A stretch of DNA of 64,000 bases from Cupriavidus sp. UYMMa02A (GTDB lineage Bacteria; Pseudomonadota; Gammaproteobacteria; Burkholderiales; Burkholderiaceae), in assembly GCA_001725945.1 (NCBI GenBank), contig LRMT01000004.1, forward strand, positions 1 through 64,000, in the 5' to 3' direction. The position numbers were made by a program, and so were the translations under genes. Of the stretch, positions 42,383 through 51,263 are shown piece by piece (the stretch's first letter is position 1; each line of letters begins with the position of its first letter). A model generated the notes under the pieces. It was not told the DNA's origin. It did no database searches and saw only the letters and a program-made list of their open reading frames with translations.

Positions 42383-42902
42383 TGGCTGCGGATTTCATTT
42401 GCGCGGATCACGTCGGCGCGCAACGAACCCAGTGCGCAACTTTCAGCTACCACGGCGCTAGTAGCGCGTCCCGGCGTTTCGCCGCCGGAGCCGTAATCTG
42501 GGCTGTCATCAAGCGCCGCGGGGCAGGTAGTGAGGCCTGCCTTGATGCGTCTAATCAATGAGGTGACGACCACATCTTTATCGTTCTTCGCGACGCGCGC
42601 ACCCCACCTCCGCAAGTGAACGCCGCGATCTCGGGTGGATCCCGTGCTTGCCTTGGCTCTGATGATTCTCCCTGGGCCCCACCCAAGCACAAACGTCGCA
42701 AAAGTCCGTCCTGTCTGTCGGGGGGGGGCGGGGGAGGGCGGTCTAGCTGTTCCCTTCACCATATCACGGCGTTCTCGCCGTCAAGGGCTGCGCGCCTTAA
42801 GGCGCTTGCGGCAGGCGCCGTCTTCGACCCTGTGACGGCTTGCGCAGCGCCCGTGCTGGTGCCGGTTCCCGGCAATTCCGCCCGAGCAACCGGAGCTCGA
42901 CC
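42383..42902. other. Intergenic between repA and radC
   Basis: No gene recognised. A G-rich tract (seven G, C, five G, A, three G) lies around 42720-42737, and short GC palindromes follow near 42770-42810. It probably contains the leader of the radC-like gene. Confidence 0.35.
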
Positions 42903-43421
42903 ATGTCGCAACGATCCTTCTCGTTCCGTCCTGCATTCGATTCGTCGCTGCTGGTGCGCCACGCGCACGGGCATTACCGGTAGGCAATCTGTTGACCAAA
43001 TTCTCGAAGCGGCACGCCAAGTCATCGATCAGAAGATGCAGCGGGGTATGGCCTTCACGACACCGGCGAGGTTAAGGAGTTCCTGACAGCCAAGACGGGC
43101 CGGGTTGGAGCATGAAATCTTCGCGATACGATCCTCGACGCGCACCATCGTCTGATCCAATACGTCGAGATGTTCCGTGGCACGCTCGACAGCGCAGCGG
43201 TTCATTCACGCGAAGTCGTCAAGGAAACGTTGCGCAGTAATGCCGCGGCGGTGATCTTTGCGCATAACCATTCGAGCGGTGAGCCCGAGCCAAGCACGGC
43301 CGACAAGCTGTTAACACCACGCCTCAAAGATGCACTGGCCTTGGTCGATATACGCGCACTGGACCACATCATTGTCGCGGGCGACACCACGTCTTCCTTC
43401 GCCGAGATGGGGTTGCTTTGA
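42903..43421 (+). CDS. RadC-type JAB/MPN domain protein, several frameshifts
   Basis: About 172 aa if repaired. [20 protein letters not shown] starts at 42903; the frame changes near 42980, 43065, 43105 and 43125; from 43170 it is open: [35 protein letters not shown] (the JAMM metal motif HxH...D) and [19 protein letters not shown]. Short RadC paralogues of this type are common on genomic islands and plasmids; they are predicted metalloproteins without an established role. Four indels in 500 bp make real decay possible here. Confidence 0.72.
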
Positions 43422-43868
43422 TGCCAGGGGCTTCGGCCTCTTTCTTTGGTTCATCGCCGATTTCCGGGGAAGACTGCTGGTCCGACGGCCGAGCTCGGCA
43501 TGAGCGGTCGATCCGATGCTGTATAGCGAGGTAGCACGCCTCGGCTGACGCCGGTTGCAAATAGGGCATTTCATTCGCGATCCCGGCGGGCATGGTCGGG
43601 ATAGGATCAATGGTCGGGATTGCTGCCAGGGAGGACATGTTCAACTCCCATTTTTGACGCAGGCGTAAGTTTGTACGGGTCGATCAGTGACGGCACTCGT
43701 TGACGTCGATGTAGAGCAGTACGGCGCCTGCGTGGAATGTTTCACCCCCTGCAGTCAAAAAAAGTTATTGGCGGCCCTCACATTTGACGCACGGCTTTAT
43801 GTTTCGGCTTATCTGGTATTCATACGGGCGTCACACATGTGTAAATGCATTCATTATGTGAATGAAAA
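43422..43868. other. Intergenic; possible small leftward frame
   Basis: A minus-strand frame from ATG 43638 (GGGAG upstream) encodes NMSSLAAIPTIDPIPTMPAG and continues about 90 codons into the radC end. It has no recognisable motif, so I leave it uncalled. The remainder holds nothing apart from the terminator that follows. Confidence 0.3.
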
Positions 43869-43900
43869 AAAGCCACGCAATCAGGTGATTGCGTGGCTTT
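43869..43900. terminator. Bidirectional terminator
   Basis: AAAGCCACGCAATCA-GG-TGATTGCGTGGCTTT is a perfect 15-bp stem flanked by A and T runs, between radC (rightward) and the leftward stb operon. Confidence 0.85.
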
Positions 43901-43949
43901 AGGCGTCCTGCCCTGACAGGAGCGGAGGGTATCAGTGGCCGAGCGTCGC

Positions 43950-44489
43950 TCAAACGATCTTGCGGATCAGGAGTGTGATTGCGGTCAGGCCCAGGCAAAC
44001 ACTGGCGAAGGCGAGCGCTAGGGGCTGGAGGTCTTCGCTCAGGCGCAACAGGTGAACATAGCAGTACCTGGCTCGGCTCAATAGCCTTTCCGTGAACGTA
44101 CCGTCGGCTTTGACTGGCGGGAGGATCGGCTTTCCCGCATTGGCGTCTTGAAGATTCTGGACTGCCGCGTGTACGCTACTCTCGATGCGGGTGGCAATCT
44201 CGCTGAAGCGCCTGGCTTCCGAATCTGAATGCGCAACGAGGTTCGCCCAGATGTCTACTGTCAGGGCATCGGCGAGTCTCCTGTGAAGCTCCGTGACATC
44301 GGCTGAGCTCAGGACCACCTGCACTTTCTCAGGCATGGCGTTCGCCTGGGACGCGAGGGATTCGAGCGCTTTGGCGTGAGCGCGGATCGCCTCAACCACC
44401 TCTCGCATGTCGGCGCGAAGGGCGGTTGCCTCCTCAACTTGAAGGGCGTATAGCGCTTCGACGGCGCCGCGCGGTCCACCACGTAGCAC
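43950..44489 (-). CDS. StbC-like plasmid stability protein with C-terminal membrane helix
   Basis: 179 aa from GTG 44489, with GAGGAA just upstream overlapping the StbB stop. The body is helical and charged (YALQVEEATALRADMREVVE, VTELHRRLADALTVDIWANL), then a C-terminal hydrophobic segment LALAFASVCLGLTAITLLI anchors it in the membrane. As third gene of an HTH-ParA-like-membrane protein operon it fits StbC of stbABC systems. A tail-anchored partner could tie the partition ATPase to the membrane; that is inference. Confidence 0.65.
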   Translation of the reverse strand: MLRGGPRGAVEALYALQVEEATALRADMREVVEAIRAHAKALESLASQANAMPEKVQVVLSSADVTELHRRLADALTVDIWANLVAHSDSEARRFSEIATRIESSVHAAVQNLQDANAGKPILPPVKADGTFTERLLSRARYCYVHLLRLSEDLQPLALAFASVCLGLTAITLLIRKIV

Positions 44490-44491
44490 GC

Positions 44492-45276
44492 TTATTCCTC
44501 GGCTCCAACGTGAACAGCCGGCAAAGCTTCGGCTTGAGCGCTCGGCAGGCGGAGCGCTCGGAACGCAGCATCGAGATCCAACTTGGCGCTCGCCACGGCG
44601 CGGTGGATACTGAGACGGCGGATCAAGGTCATGGCTTCCGGGCTTCTTCGGCGCCTTGCGCAAGGCTTCGTCGACGGCCTTGCGGTAGTCGGTCGTGTCG
44701 TTTGCCACCTCGTGGAATGAGAGGCCTTCAGCGCGTAGGTCCGAGTGAATCGGATTCTCGAAGACGACGAGATCATCGTAGTAGGACAGCCTGAGGTGAC
44801 GCTCAGGTAGGCAATGACCGGTTCGAACTGGAGATCCAGGTCCTCCCCCTCGTCTAGGGTGGCGCGGTTGAACAGGACCCGCAACTTTGCGGGTTGAAGT
44901 CCAACTTTTCGGAGAGTCTCGATCGTCCCGAGCGTCTCTTCCTGGACCCGGCCGTCAGGCGTGGTCGGGACGATCACGACATCGAAGTCGTTGATGGCGC
45001 CGCGAACGCGGGCAACTCCTTCACGATGTCAGCATACTGCGATGCGCCGACATCGACGATCAGGTCCTTGGGTTCGATGATGATGTCGTTGATCAGATTC
45101 TTAAAATCAGGCGCGCGATAGCGAACGACTTCGATGCCATAGCGGCCCGCATCTTGGTTCTGTTTCTCGACCGAGAACACACGCGGTGAATTGAGCCGCG
45201 GATGCAGCAGGGACGCGACGGTGGTGCTCTTGCCGACCATGCTGGTCGAATGGATAACGAGGATCTTCAGCGGCAT
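44492..45276 (-). CDS. StbB-like ParA-family ATPase, several frameshifts
   Basis: About 260 aa. ATG 45276 with AAGGAA upstream. The start LKILVIHSTSMVGKSTTVAS is a P-loop; then VDVGASQYADIVKELPAFAG and (after a base loss near 44995) VIVPTTPDGRVQEETLGTIE and LRVLFNRATLDEGEDLDLQF, as in the StbB branch of ParA-like ATPases. Further shifts near 44790 and 44640 separate SYYDDLVVFENPIHSDLRAE from a C-terminal MTLIRRLSIHRAVASAKLDL that ends at 44492. That last piece could instead be a separate small gene. Confidence 0.72.
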
Positions 45277-45301
45277 GGGTGTTCCTTTCGCTCGTGGTCG
45301 A

Positions 45302-45781
45302 TCAGATTTGTGATTGATTCTTGCGTTTTCTGTATATCGCAAGCGTTTCTTGATGCTCTGGGGATCCAAGTCGGTACGTGGTCACGACGTCGGCTGTCGG
45401 AGACTCGCCCAGATTCTGGATTCTGGTGCTCGCACCGTCGCGCAGTTCCTCGAAAGATTCCCTTGGAACAGGCGCTTTCCCCAAAGTGGGAGCAGCTGGG
45501 GGCGAATGCGGCTGTGCCTCTCGCACGGCCTGTCGTCGTGGTTCAGGCGAGCTCACCTCGGTCGCGGCTTGACCCGATCGCGTTGTGTTAAGGCTCTTGA
45601 GGTGCTGCTGTAGGCCACCCCGAGTCACCGTGAGGCCGTGTTCCTGACGCAAGTATTCGGCAATTTCTCTGTAGCTTGCGCCCAGTTCCTTGAGTTCTCG
45701 GATCTCGGTTGCGACAGCCGCAAGTTTCCCCCTGGTTCGCTCCTGTCGCTTTTCCTCCAAGAACTGGTGTAGCGCGGTCAC
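45302..45781 (-). CDS. StbA-like HTH DNA-binding protein
   Basis: 159 aa, intact, from GTG 45781. The N-terminal half is a helix-turn-helix (IRELKELGASYREIAEYLRQ then GLTVTRGGLQQHLKSL); the rest is a Pro/Ser-rich flexible region ending in a basic YRKRKNQ. It is the first gene of the stb operon, 25 bp before StbB. About 130-310 bp upstream lies an array of phased GTATAG repeats, the expected binding site for an StbA-type protein that represses the operon and stabilises the plasmid. Confidence 0.68.
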   Translation of the reverse strand: MTALHQFLEEKRQERTRGKLAAVATEIRELKELGASYREIAEYLRQEHGLTVTRGGLQQHLKSLNTTRSGQAATEVSSPEPRRQAVREAQPHSPPAAPTLGKAPVPRESFEELRDGASTRIQNLGESPTADVVTTYRLGSPEHQETLAIYRKRKNQSQI

Positions 45782-45904
45782 GATGCTCTATGTGGTTACG
45801 AGTGAAGGTAATTGAGAGCATTGCATAGGGCGATACCCATAACAGAATGATTGGGGGAAAAAGCGGGCTTTCATTGGATCAATGGATGGGGCAAATTCTG
45901 TTGA

Positions 45905-46090
45905 ATGTAGAGCAACTTAGAGTGAGGTGTTGAGAAGCGTATAGCAACGTATAGCTAGGTGTATAGCAACGTATAGCTAGGTGTATAGCAACGTATAGCT
46001 AGGTGTATAGCAACGTATAGCTAGTGGGTGAGAATCGTGTAGTAAAGTCGAGAAACGTAGAGCTGGTGTAGAGACGGGTGGAGTAACGCA
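45905..46090. repeat. Helically phased GTATAG repeats upstream of the stb operon
   Basis: Exact GTATAG at 45939, 45949, 45961, 45971, 45983, 45993, 46005 and 46015: spacing alternates 10 and 12 bp, so a 22-bp unit (GTATAGCAAC plus GTATAGCTAGGT) spans two turns. Degenerate forms (GTAGAG, GTGTAG) extend both sides to about 45905 and 46090. Candidate binding array and centromere for the StbA-like protein. Confidence 0.75.
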
Positions 46091-46354
46091 GAGCAGCGGC
46101 GATCCCGCTCCGGCTTTACTGCTATGTCGTGACACGTTCTGGACAGGCCGCAGAACTGCTTGCAGCATGGCTTTCGATGTGATTTACTTCGGTCATCGGG
46201 ACCGCAAATGGTCCTACTCGGTAGTTTCCTGCGCCGCGTCGGCGGCATGCGATTTCCTCGCCGGATTCGCTCTCCACAAAGTCAGTTGGTAGCACTACCG
46301 CTGACCATTCTTTCAGGTGAATTCGTCGGACGACGGCCACCTCGAAAATCGAAG

Positions 46355-46377
46355 ACGCGCGCAAGCGCGTTTTTTTT
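46355..46377 (+). terminator. Rho-independent terminator with GCAA tetraloop
   Basis: ACGCGC-GCAA-GCGCGT is a perfect stem followed by a run of eight T. It closes a rightward transcript of unknown content or insulates the structured region that follows; the stretch 46091-46354 before it shows no recognisable gene. Confidence 0.8.
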
Positions 46378-46445
46378 CACTCCAGGTGAATCGGATGTCA
46401 TCGGGACACAGAGGAAGGGCGAAACCCTTACCACGTGCGGATGAG

Positions 46446-46930
46446 CGACCGGTACCGGACTTCACAACATACACAAACGAAAAGTCCGAAAGGTCGGGAG
46501 ACTTTCTGTAGAAGAGGCTTTTGCTGCTCGCTGAGTACTTAGGCGAGTGGGCTATCTGGTCGGGTCGAAAGATCGGCAGATAGAGGGCCCGGCCCAGATG
46601 CTGTAAGGCATGTGGGAGTTGAACGAACGAGGCCGGCACCGGGCCTAAATCGTCGAAAGACGAAGCGGTGAAGTATGGTCCCTGCTTTAAAGGCCGGTTC
46701 CATCCCGTAAGGGAGGGAGACCCGATTAGCGTGAGCGTCGGGGTGTCGTTGCGTGGTGAAGGTAGTACTGGGAGCCGGCGACACAAACGCACTTTTTTAA
46801 GAAGGGCTTGCTCATGCCCCTCAAGAATGACCGCAGGTGTGGTACCCCGGCGAGACCGGGCGCGCATTTCACAATGCGCAAGGTGCGCGGCGAGGCGCGG
46901 CCATTGTGTGATGGACGACATTTGGAGGCT
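46446..46930 (+). ncRNA. Candidate structured RNA / integrase leader
   Basis: Dense complementary segments: CGACC 46446-46450 with GGTCG 46492-46496 enclosing CGGACTT/AAGTCCG (46456-46462, 46482-46488); CTATCTG/CAGATAG (46552-46558, 46577-46583) enclosing GGTC-GAAA-GATC; GGCCCGG/CCGGGCC (46586-46592, 46639-46645) enclosing a hairpin at 46593-46616; CGTC-GAAA-GACG 46651-46662; TCCC-GTAA-GGGA 46703-46714; CCCGA/TCGGG (46721-46725, 46738-46742); GTGTCG/CGACAC (46743-46748, 46779-46784) before T6 at 46793; GCGCATT-TCAC-AATGCGC 46862-46879. Several GNRA loops cap GC stems. It lies between a terminator and an integrase gene; no protein motif is seen in any frame. Class unknown. Confidence 0.5.
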
Positions 46931-46933
46931 GGG

Positions 46934-48142
46934 ATGTACACACTCGCAGTGCAAGACGCGCCGCAGGCGCCTGCCGCTGGGCGATCTGATTCCCCTAGGG
47001 GCTGGCGGAAAGAATTACAGACGCTTATTGACCGGCATGCTGGCGTCCGCGTGAACGGCAAGATCGCCTCGAACCGGACGCGAGAGCTGACCGCTTCGGT
47101 GCTTTTCGCGGCCTTTGGCACGCTGGGTGGGCTAGGATACAAGCTCCAGAACCCGCGCAATCTCGGTGCGCGCCACATCGAAGCGCTCGTGCGCCACTGG
47201 CACTGGCAGGGCCGAGCCGTTGCAACGATGCAGAACGAGCTTTCGGTGCTGCGAAAGTTCTCGATCTGGATCGGGAAGAAGGGTATGGTGCGCCGCTTGC
47301 CCGATTACCTCCCGGAAGTTCCAAAAGCGGAGTTTCAGCGCAAGACTGGCCAGATCGAATCAAAGTCGTGGACCGGCAATGGCATCAACATCGACCAGAA
47401 GATTGCCCAGGCGGACGCACTGAATGAGCGTTTCGGCCTGATGCTACGGCTGGCGGTTGCGTTTGGGCTGCGGCGCAAGGAAGTCCTGATGCTCAAGCCG
47501 TGGAAGTGCGATCACGGGAGTTATCTGTCTGTCTACCCGAACGCGGGGCCTAAAGGCGGGCGGGCACGCATCGTTCCGATCACGAACAGCTATCAACGCG
47601 CAGTGCTTGATTACGTGAAGGAGCGCATGCCTAAGGGCGATGCGATGGGCTGGAAGACCACGCGACGTAGCAAACCCGCGACGCTTGAGTACAACCTCAA
47701 AGAGTATGTGCGCCGCATGGAGGAAATTGGAATAACGAAGAGCACAGCCGGTGTAAGCGGCCATGGCCTACGTGCCGAGTTTGCGGAGAACGCTGCCATG
47801 ACGAATCCGGATAAGCCATTCGTGCCGCCGACCTTGGGTGGGACGGCCGAGCAGATGTCAGCGGCGGATCTGGATCAAGCGTTAAGCCAAGTAAGCGAAA
47901 TGTTAGGACATAGCCGGCCGGGCGTCACGAGCTCGTACTATGGTCGCTTCGAGGGGTTTTGCCGTCCACCGCGGGAGGTCAGCGACGAGCAACGTCAGAC
48001 CCGATCGGCCACGTCGCGACCGGTCCCGCGCGAAATCGGTGCGATGCCGCCGGCCGACGTGCCGAGGGGCGAACCCCACGAGAGGGCGGGTAGGCGCCAG
48101 ACGGGGGCATTGGTAGATGGGACATCCGCTACGAGGCAGTAA
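46934..48142 (+). CDS. Tyrosine integrase (Integrase_1 type)
   Basis: 402 aa, intact. ATG 46934 is chosen for the strong GGAGG six bases upstream. N-terminal SAM-like domain (WRKELQTLIDRHAGVRVNGK, NELSVLRKFSIWIGKKGMVR), catalytic part with Arg in FGLRRKEVLML, HxxR in GHGLRAEFAEN, and LGHSRPGVTSSYYGRF with the nucleophilic Tyr. This fits the Integrase_1 / phage_int_SAM family of Burkholderiales elements. It has an unusually long, structured 5' leader and is followed by a second integrase, suggesting a two-recombinase element. Confidence 0.85.
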   Translation: MYTLAVQDAPQAPAAGRSDSPRGWRKELQTLIDRHAGVRVNGKIASNRTRELTASVLFAAFGTLGGLGYKLQNPRNLGARHIEALVRHWHWQGRAVATMQNELSVLRKFSIWIGKKGMVRRLPDYLPEVPKAEFQRKTGQIESKSWTGNGINIDQKIAQADALNERFGLMLRLAVAFGLRRKEVLMLKPWKCDHGSYLSVYPNAGPKGGRARIVPITNSYQRAVLDYVKERMPKGDAMGWKTTRRSKPATLEYNLKEYVRRMEEIGITKSTAGVSGHGLRAEFAENAAMTNPDKPFVPPTLGGTAEQMSAADLDQALSQVSEMLGHSRPGVTSSYYGRFEGFCRPPREVSDEQRQTRSATSRPVPREIGAMPPADVPRGEPHERAGRRQTGALVDGTSATRQ

Positions 48143-48252
48143 TGAGGCTTCTGGCCAGGTTGATGGGGATCGTTGTCGTATGGGAAGAGACACTTAAGCA
48201 CAACACCTCGCACCATTGGGCGAAGAATCCCTCCGTCTCCGCCAGAAGACTG

Positions 48253-48273
48253 CCCGGCCCCGCGGGGGCCGGG
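48253..48273 (+). terminator. GC-rich hairpin after the first integrase
   Basis: CCCGGCCCC-GCG-GGGGCCGGG, a 9-bp stem with a 3-nt loop, without a T run. It may weaken readthrough into the next gene. Confidence 0.4.
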
Positions 48274-48310
48274 TTCTGGTTTCACGAAGGGCTCTTACGC
48301 TCTGACCACC

Positions 48311-48340
48311 GTACCACGCAACGTACCAGACGGCGTACCA
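48311..48340 (+). repeat. Three GTACCA repeats at 12-bp steps before the second integrase
   Basis: GTACCA at 48311, 48323 and 48335, followed by GGAGAGG and the ATG at 48361. It could be an operator or arm-type binding site of the integrase. Confidence 0.45.
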
Positions 48341-48360
48341 TGCATGGAGAGGTGGCTCTC

Positions 48361-50043
48361 ATGAAAACCCATCGTTTTGCGACGTATCTACGTCGTCGAC
48401 CTGACAGTCAATTCCCGGCGTTCCGGTACACGGTCCCTAGGGACATACGGCCGTTCTGGGCGGGTCCCAAAGTCATTTGCCTGAGCTTGCGCACGGCAGA
48501 TCCGGCGCGCTGTCGTCAGTTGGTGGCCGACCATGTTGCCGACTGTCAGGCGCGTTTCCAACGGCTGCGCGAAATTCACCTTCGTCCCTGGCGTCTGCTG
48601 GATGCCACCAACGCAAGCCTGCTCAGCGCGGAGGTCAGTAGCACGCTCGAACAAGGCGTGCTCGAGAATGACGTTGGGGTGCGCCAAGAGGAATTGGCGC
48701 AAAGTCCGCAGGCAGGGTCATTGTCAGCGCGCCGCGCGTCCGAGGCGCGCCAAATGCTGTGAGCGGGCACCAGCTCTGCATGGATCGCGTCGTGGCCGAT
48801 CTGGGGCGCCAGGCCGCGCTGCATGACTACAGTGCAGTAGATCCCTTCCTCGATGCGTTGCTGCCGCATTTGCATATCGAATTTGATCGCACCCAGCTCG
48901 AGTATCAAAGCCTACGCCTCAATGCCATGCACGCCCTGCTGCAGGCGCATCGCAAAATTCAGCTTCGCAATGCGGAGGCGTCGCAGCCGGGCTCTGGCAC
49001 GTTCAACGATGGCGGCTGTACGGAACCCGGCAAGGATTACCAGCCTACGCTTGATGAGCGTCTTTCTGTCCCGCGTGCCACGCTGCGGCGGCGAAGTGGG
49101 GCCGGACGCTCGATGATCTTGTAAATGACTGGGAACACGAATGCGTGCGCAATCCGCAGACAGTGCATGAGATTCGCTCCGTGATGGCGGCATTTGCGAC
49201 AGTTACCCAGACGACGCATGCCCGCGAACTGACCAAAGCCAAGGTGGTGGCTTTTAAGATGCATCTGTTGGAGAAGCGGTCGGCCGCGACGGCGCAAAAG
49301 AAGATGGCACTTTGGCTGCCGTTTTCAAGCTTGCGGTCGGCAACGATCGACTCGAGCATTCACCGCTCGACGGGGTGTCGGTAAGGATGCCAAAGAATCC
49401 ACCTAGGTCGCGCGTGTCCTTCGATGCCGACGATATCCAGCGTATTTTCAATCATCCGATTTTTACGGCGCGCACGGCCGTGGCCGACCACCGAGCGGGC
49501 GGCATCGCCGCCTTCTGGCTGCCGTTGATCGCTTGTTTTTCCGGGGCACGATTGGAAGAAATCGGCCAACTCAAACAAGGCGACTTCAAGAAGGGGGCTG
49601 GGCTGCGAAAGATCGACTATTTCGTGATTGACAACGCAGAAGGAAACTCCACCAAAACGGTCACTTCGAACCGCGAGGTGCCCGTGCATCCGGTGCTGAT
49701 CCGCTTGGGTTTGCTTGACTATGTGGGATCGCTGCCTGGACCCCATGCGTCACTGTTTCCTGACTTGAAGCCGGCCAAGTATGGAAATCTGACCGGAGTA
49801 TTTTCCAAGTGGTTTGGCCGGTTCCTGCGTATCGAGCTTGGTATTAAAGACAAGCGGAAAGTCTTTCATTCGTTCCGCCATGGCTTTGCTACCAACTGGA
49901 AGGTCTGTGAATTGCCCGAGCATGTCCGCTTTGTGATCGACGGACACGCACTGCCCACGGTCGGCGCGAAGTACGGAGAAACGCTTATGTCGGTGAGGTC
50001 GCACTGCATGTACAAACTGGTGATCGAAGGCTTTCCTCTGTAG
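48361..50043 (+). CDS. Tyrosine integrase with DUF6538-like N-terminus, several frameshifts
   Basis: About 560 aa after repair. The N-terminus (HRFATYLRRRPDSQFPAFRY, VPRDIRPFWAGPKVICLSLR) resembles the DUF6538 module of large integrases. The middle lies in other frames (48760-49380: LEYQSLRLNAMHALLQAHRK, HARELTKAKVVAFKMHLLEK). The catalytic half is open from 49312: Arg in CFSGARLEEIGQL, HxxR in HSFRHGFATNW, then DGHALPTVGAKYGE with the Tyr. Breaks near 48755, 49110 and 49320. GGAGAGG precedes ATG 48361. Whether it is still active is uncertain. Confidence 0.75.
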
Positions 50044-50169
50044 CGGGGCTGTCGGGCTGAAGCCGGCGCCGCGTTGCCGTGCGGGCGTGCCCGCGTTGGC
50101 ATCGCCGCCGGCAGCGCTCGGACTGCAGTGGGCGGCACGGCTTGTGCACCTTCGGCTGAGCCGATGGAC

Positions 50170-50427
50170 TTACTCCGGTGCGGGCGAGGGCGCCGAGTGT
50201 TTGGTCCGCTGCAGTTTTTCCGCCTGCCGGATCAGCAGATAGAGCCGCACGTTCAGCGCTGCCGCGATACGTTGCATGGTGCGCAGGGTGGGTGCACCGT
50301 CGCCGCGTTCGACGCGACTCACTGCGGCCGTTTGCAGGCCCGCATGGTTGGCGAGATCGCTCTGATTCCAGCCCATGGCCTTGCGTCGATCCCGTACGGC
50401 CTCTCCGAATGCCTGCTCAATCGTCAT
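50170..50427 (-). CDS. XRE-family HTH regulator 1
   Basis: 85 aa, intact. AVRDRRKAMGWNQSDLANHA and TAAVSRVERGDGAPTLRTMQ form a Cro/C1-type HTH, with a C-terminal RLYLLIRQAEKLQ helix. The size fits HigA/HipB-like antitoxins, but no toxin partner is adjacent. A second XRE gene lies 49 bp upstream on the same strand. Confidence 0.82.
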   Translation of the reverse strand: MTIEQAFGEAVRDRRKAMGWNQSDLANHAGLQTAAVSRVERGDGAPTLRTMQRIAAALNVRLYLLIRQAEKLQRTKHSAPSPAPE

Positions 50428-50476
50428 GACCTTATCTGATGTGTCGGCGATCTGCCTGGCATTGGCGGATCGCCGC

Positions 50477-50722
50477 CTACAGACCGGATGCCATGAGAAG
50501 CTTGGATGGGGCGATATCCAGCGCGGATGCAATCCTGATGAGATTGAGTACGGACAGATTGCGCTCGCCGCGCTCGATGCGGCCCATGTGGCTGCGGTCA
50601 ATGCCGGTTGCATGGGCAAGAGCTTCCTGGGACACGCCAAACTCTAGCCGGCGAGCGCGAACCGTCGCGCCAATCGCGGCTAGGTGTCCTGCATCGTCCT
50701 GTTTGACCGAGACTCTTTGCAT
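50477..50722 (-). CDS. XRE-family HTH regulator 2
   Basis: 81 aa from ATG 50722. AIGATVRARRLEFGVSQEAL, HATGIDRSHMGRIERGERNL and LNLIRIASALDIAPSKLL are a complete XRE domain, similar to phage-like repressors. It is divergent from the hypothetical gene at 50811, whose promoter it may control. In tandem with XRE regulator 1. Confidence 0.82.
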   Translation of the reverse strand: MQRVSVKQDDAGHLAAIGATVRARRLEFGVSQEALAHATGIDRSHMGRIERGERNLSVLNLIRIASALDIAPSKLLMASGL

Positions 50723-50810
50723 CCCATGATGGTCACGGTATGATGGCCATTTGGCCACGGCATTTACGACCCATTTCGTACAATGGTGTGGCTCTTTCGC
50801 TTTAAGGCAT

Positions 50811-51251
50811 ATGTTTCTGATTCACGACGAAATCGTTTGCTGCTTCAGTCGCGGCCGCCGGGCAGGTGTATGGGCAGTGATGGAGCAGTGGATGCCCGGT
50901 GACTTGCTTGTGCTTCAGGTGTCGCAGAAGCGGACTCGTACTGTGCCGCGAGTTGTCTGGATGGGTCTCACCCGAGGTGCCGCCTCCCTGATCCAGTTTC
51001 TCGATGGCGCAAGTGTGTTGCGTGGGGCTGCAGTGGTGAGCACTAGTGGAGTGCATCGCGTTGAAAACTGGTACCTGGATCCCTTGCGTGAGATACGAGT
51101 CGGGGCAACCGAATACAGCGAGAGCCACCAGGCGCACCTAACCGTGACACAGTTCACTACAACGGCAGGCCGGAAATTTTCAGTGCCGACTGGCGTTGCG
51201 AATAGCTATGCGCGGGGCCGGCGCGTCTGGTGGTCCCCGCAGAAAAACTGA
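50811..51251 (+). CDS. Hypothetical protein
   Basis: 146 aa from ATG 50811 (AAGG just upstream). I do not recognise it. It begins FLIHDEIVCCFSRGRRAGVW, is mostly polar with beta-type patterns (LLVLQVSQKRTRTVPRVVWM, FLDGASVLRGAAVVSTSGV) and ends in a basic RGRRVWWSPQKN. It is followed after 12 bp by an exonuclease-like gene on the same strand, which suggests an operon under the tandem XRE repressors. Confidence 0.55.
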   Translation: MFLIHDEIVCCFSRGRRAGVWAVMEQWMPGDLLVLQVSQKRTRTVPRVVWMGLTRGAASLIQFLDGASVLRGAAVVSTSGVHRVENWYLDPLREIRVGATEYSESHQAHLTVTQFTTTAGRKFSVPTGVANSYARGRRVWWSPQKN

Positions 51252-51263
51252 AGCGCGAATGCC

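Noticed and set aside
43687-43902. 71-codon rightward frame
   Set aside because: It runs through the perfect terminator hairpin at 43869-43900 and has no ribosome site.
45905-46090. CRISPR array
   Set aside because: The repeats are 22-bp tandem units without unique spacers between them and no cas genes are present; they fit a protein-binding array.
46313-46954. Leftward frame of 213 codons and rightward frame of 128 codons at 46668
   Set aside because: No protein motif, and the region is built of complementary stems; treated as a structured RNA candidate.
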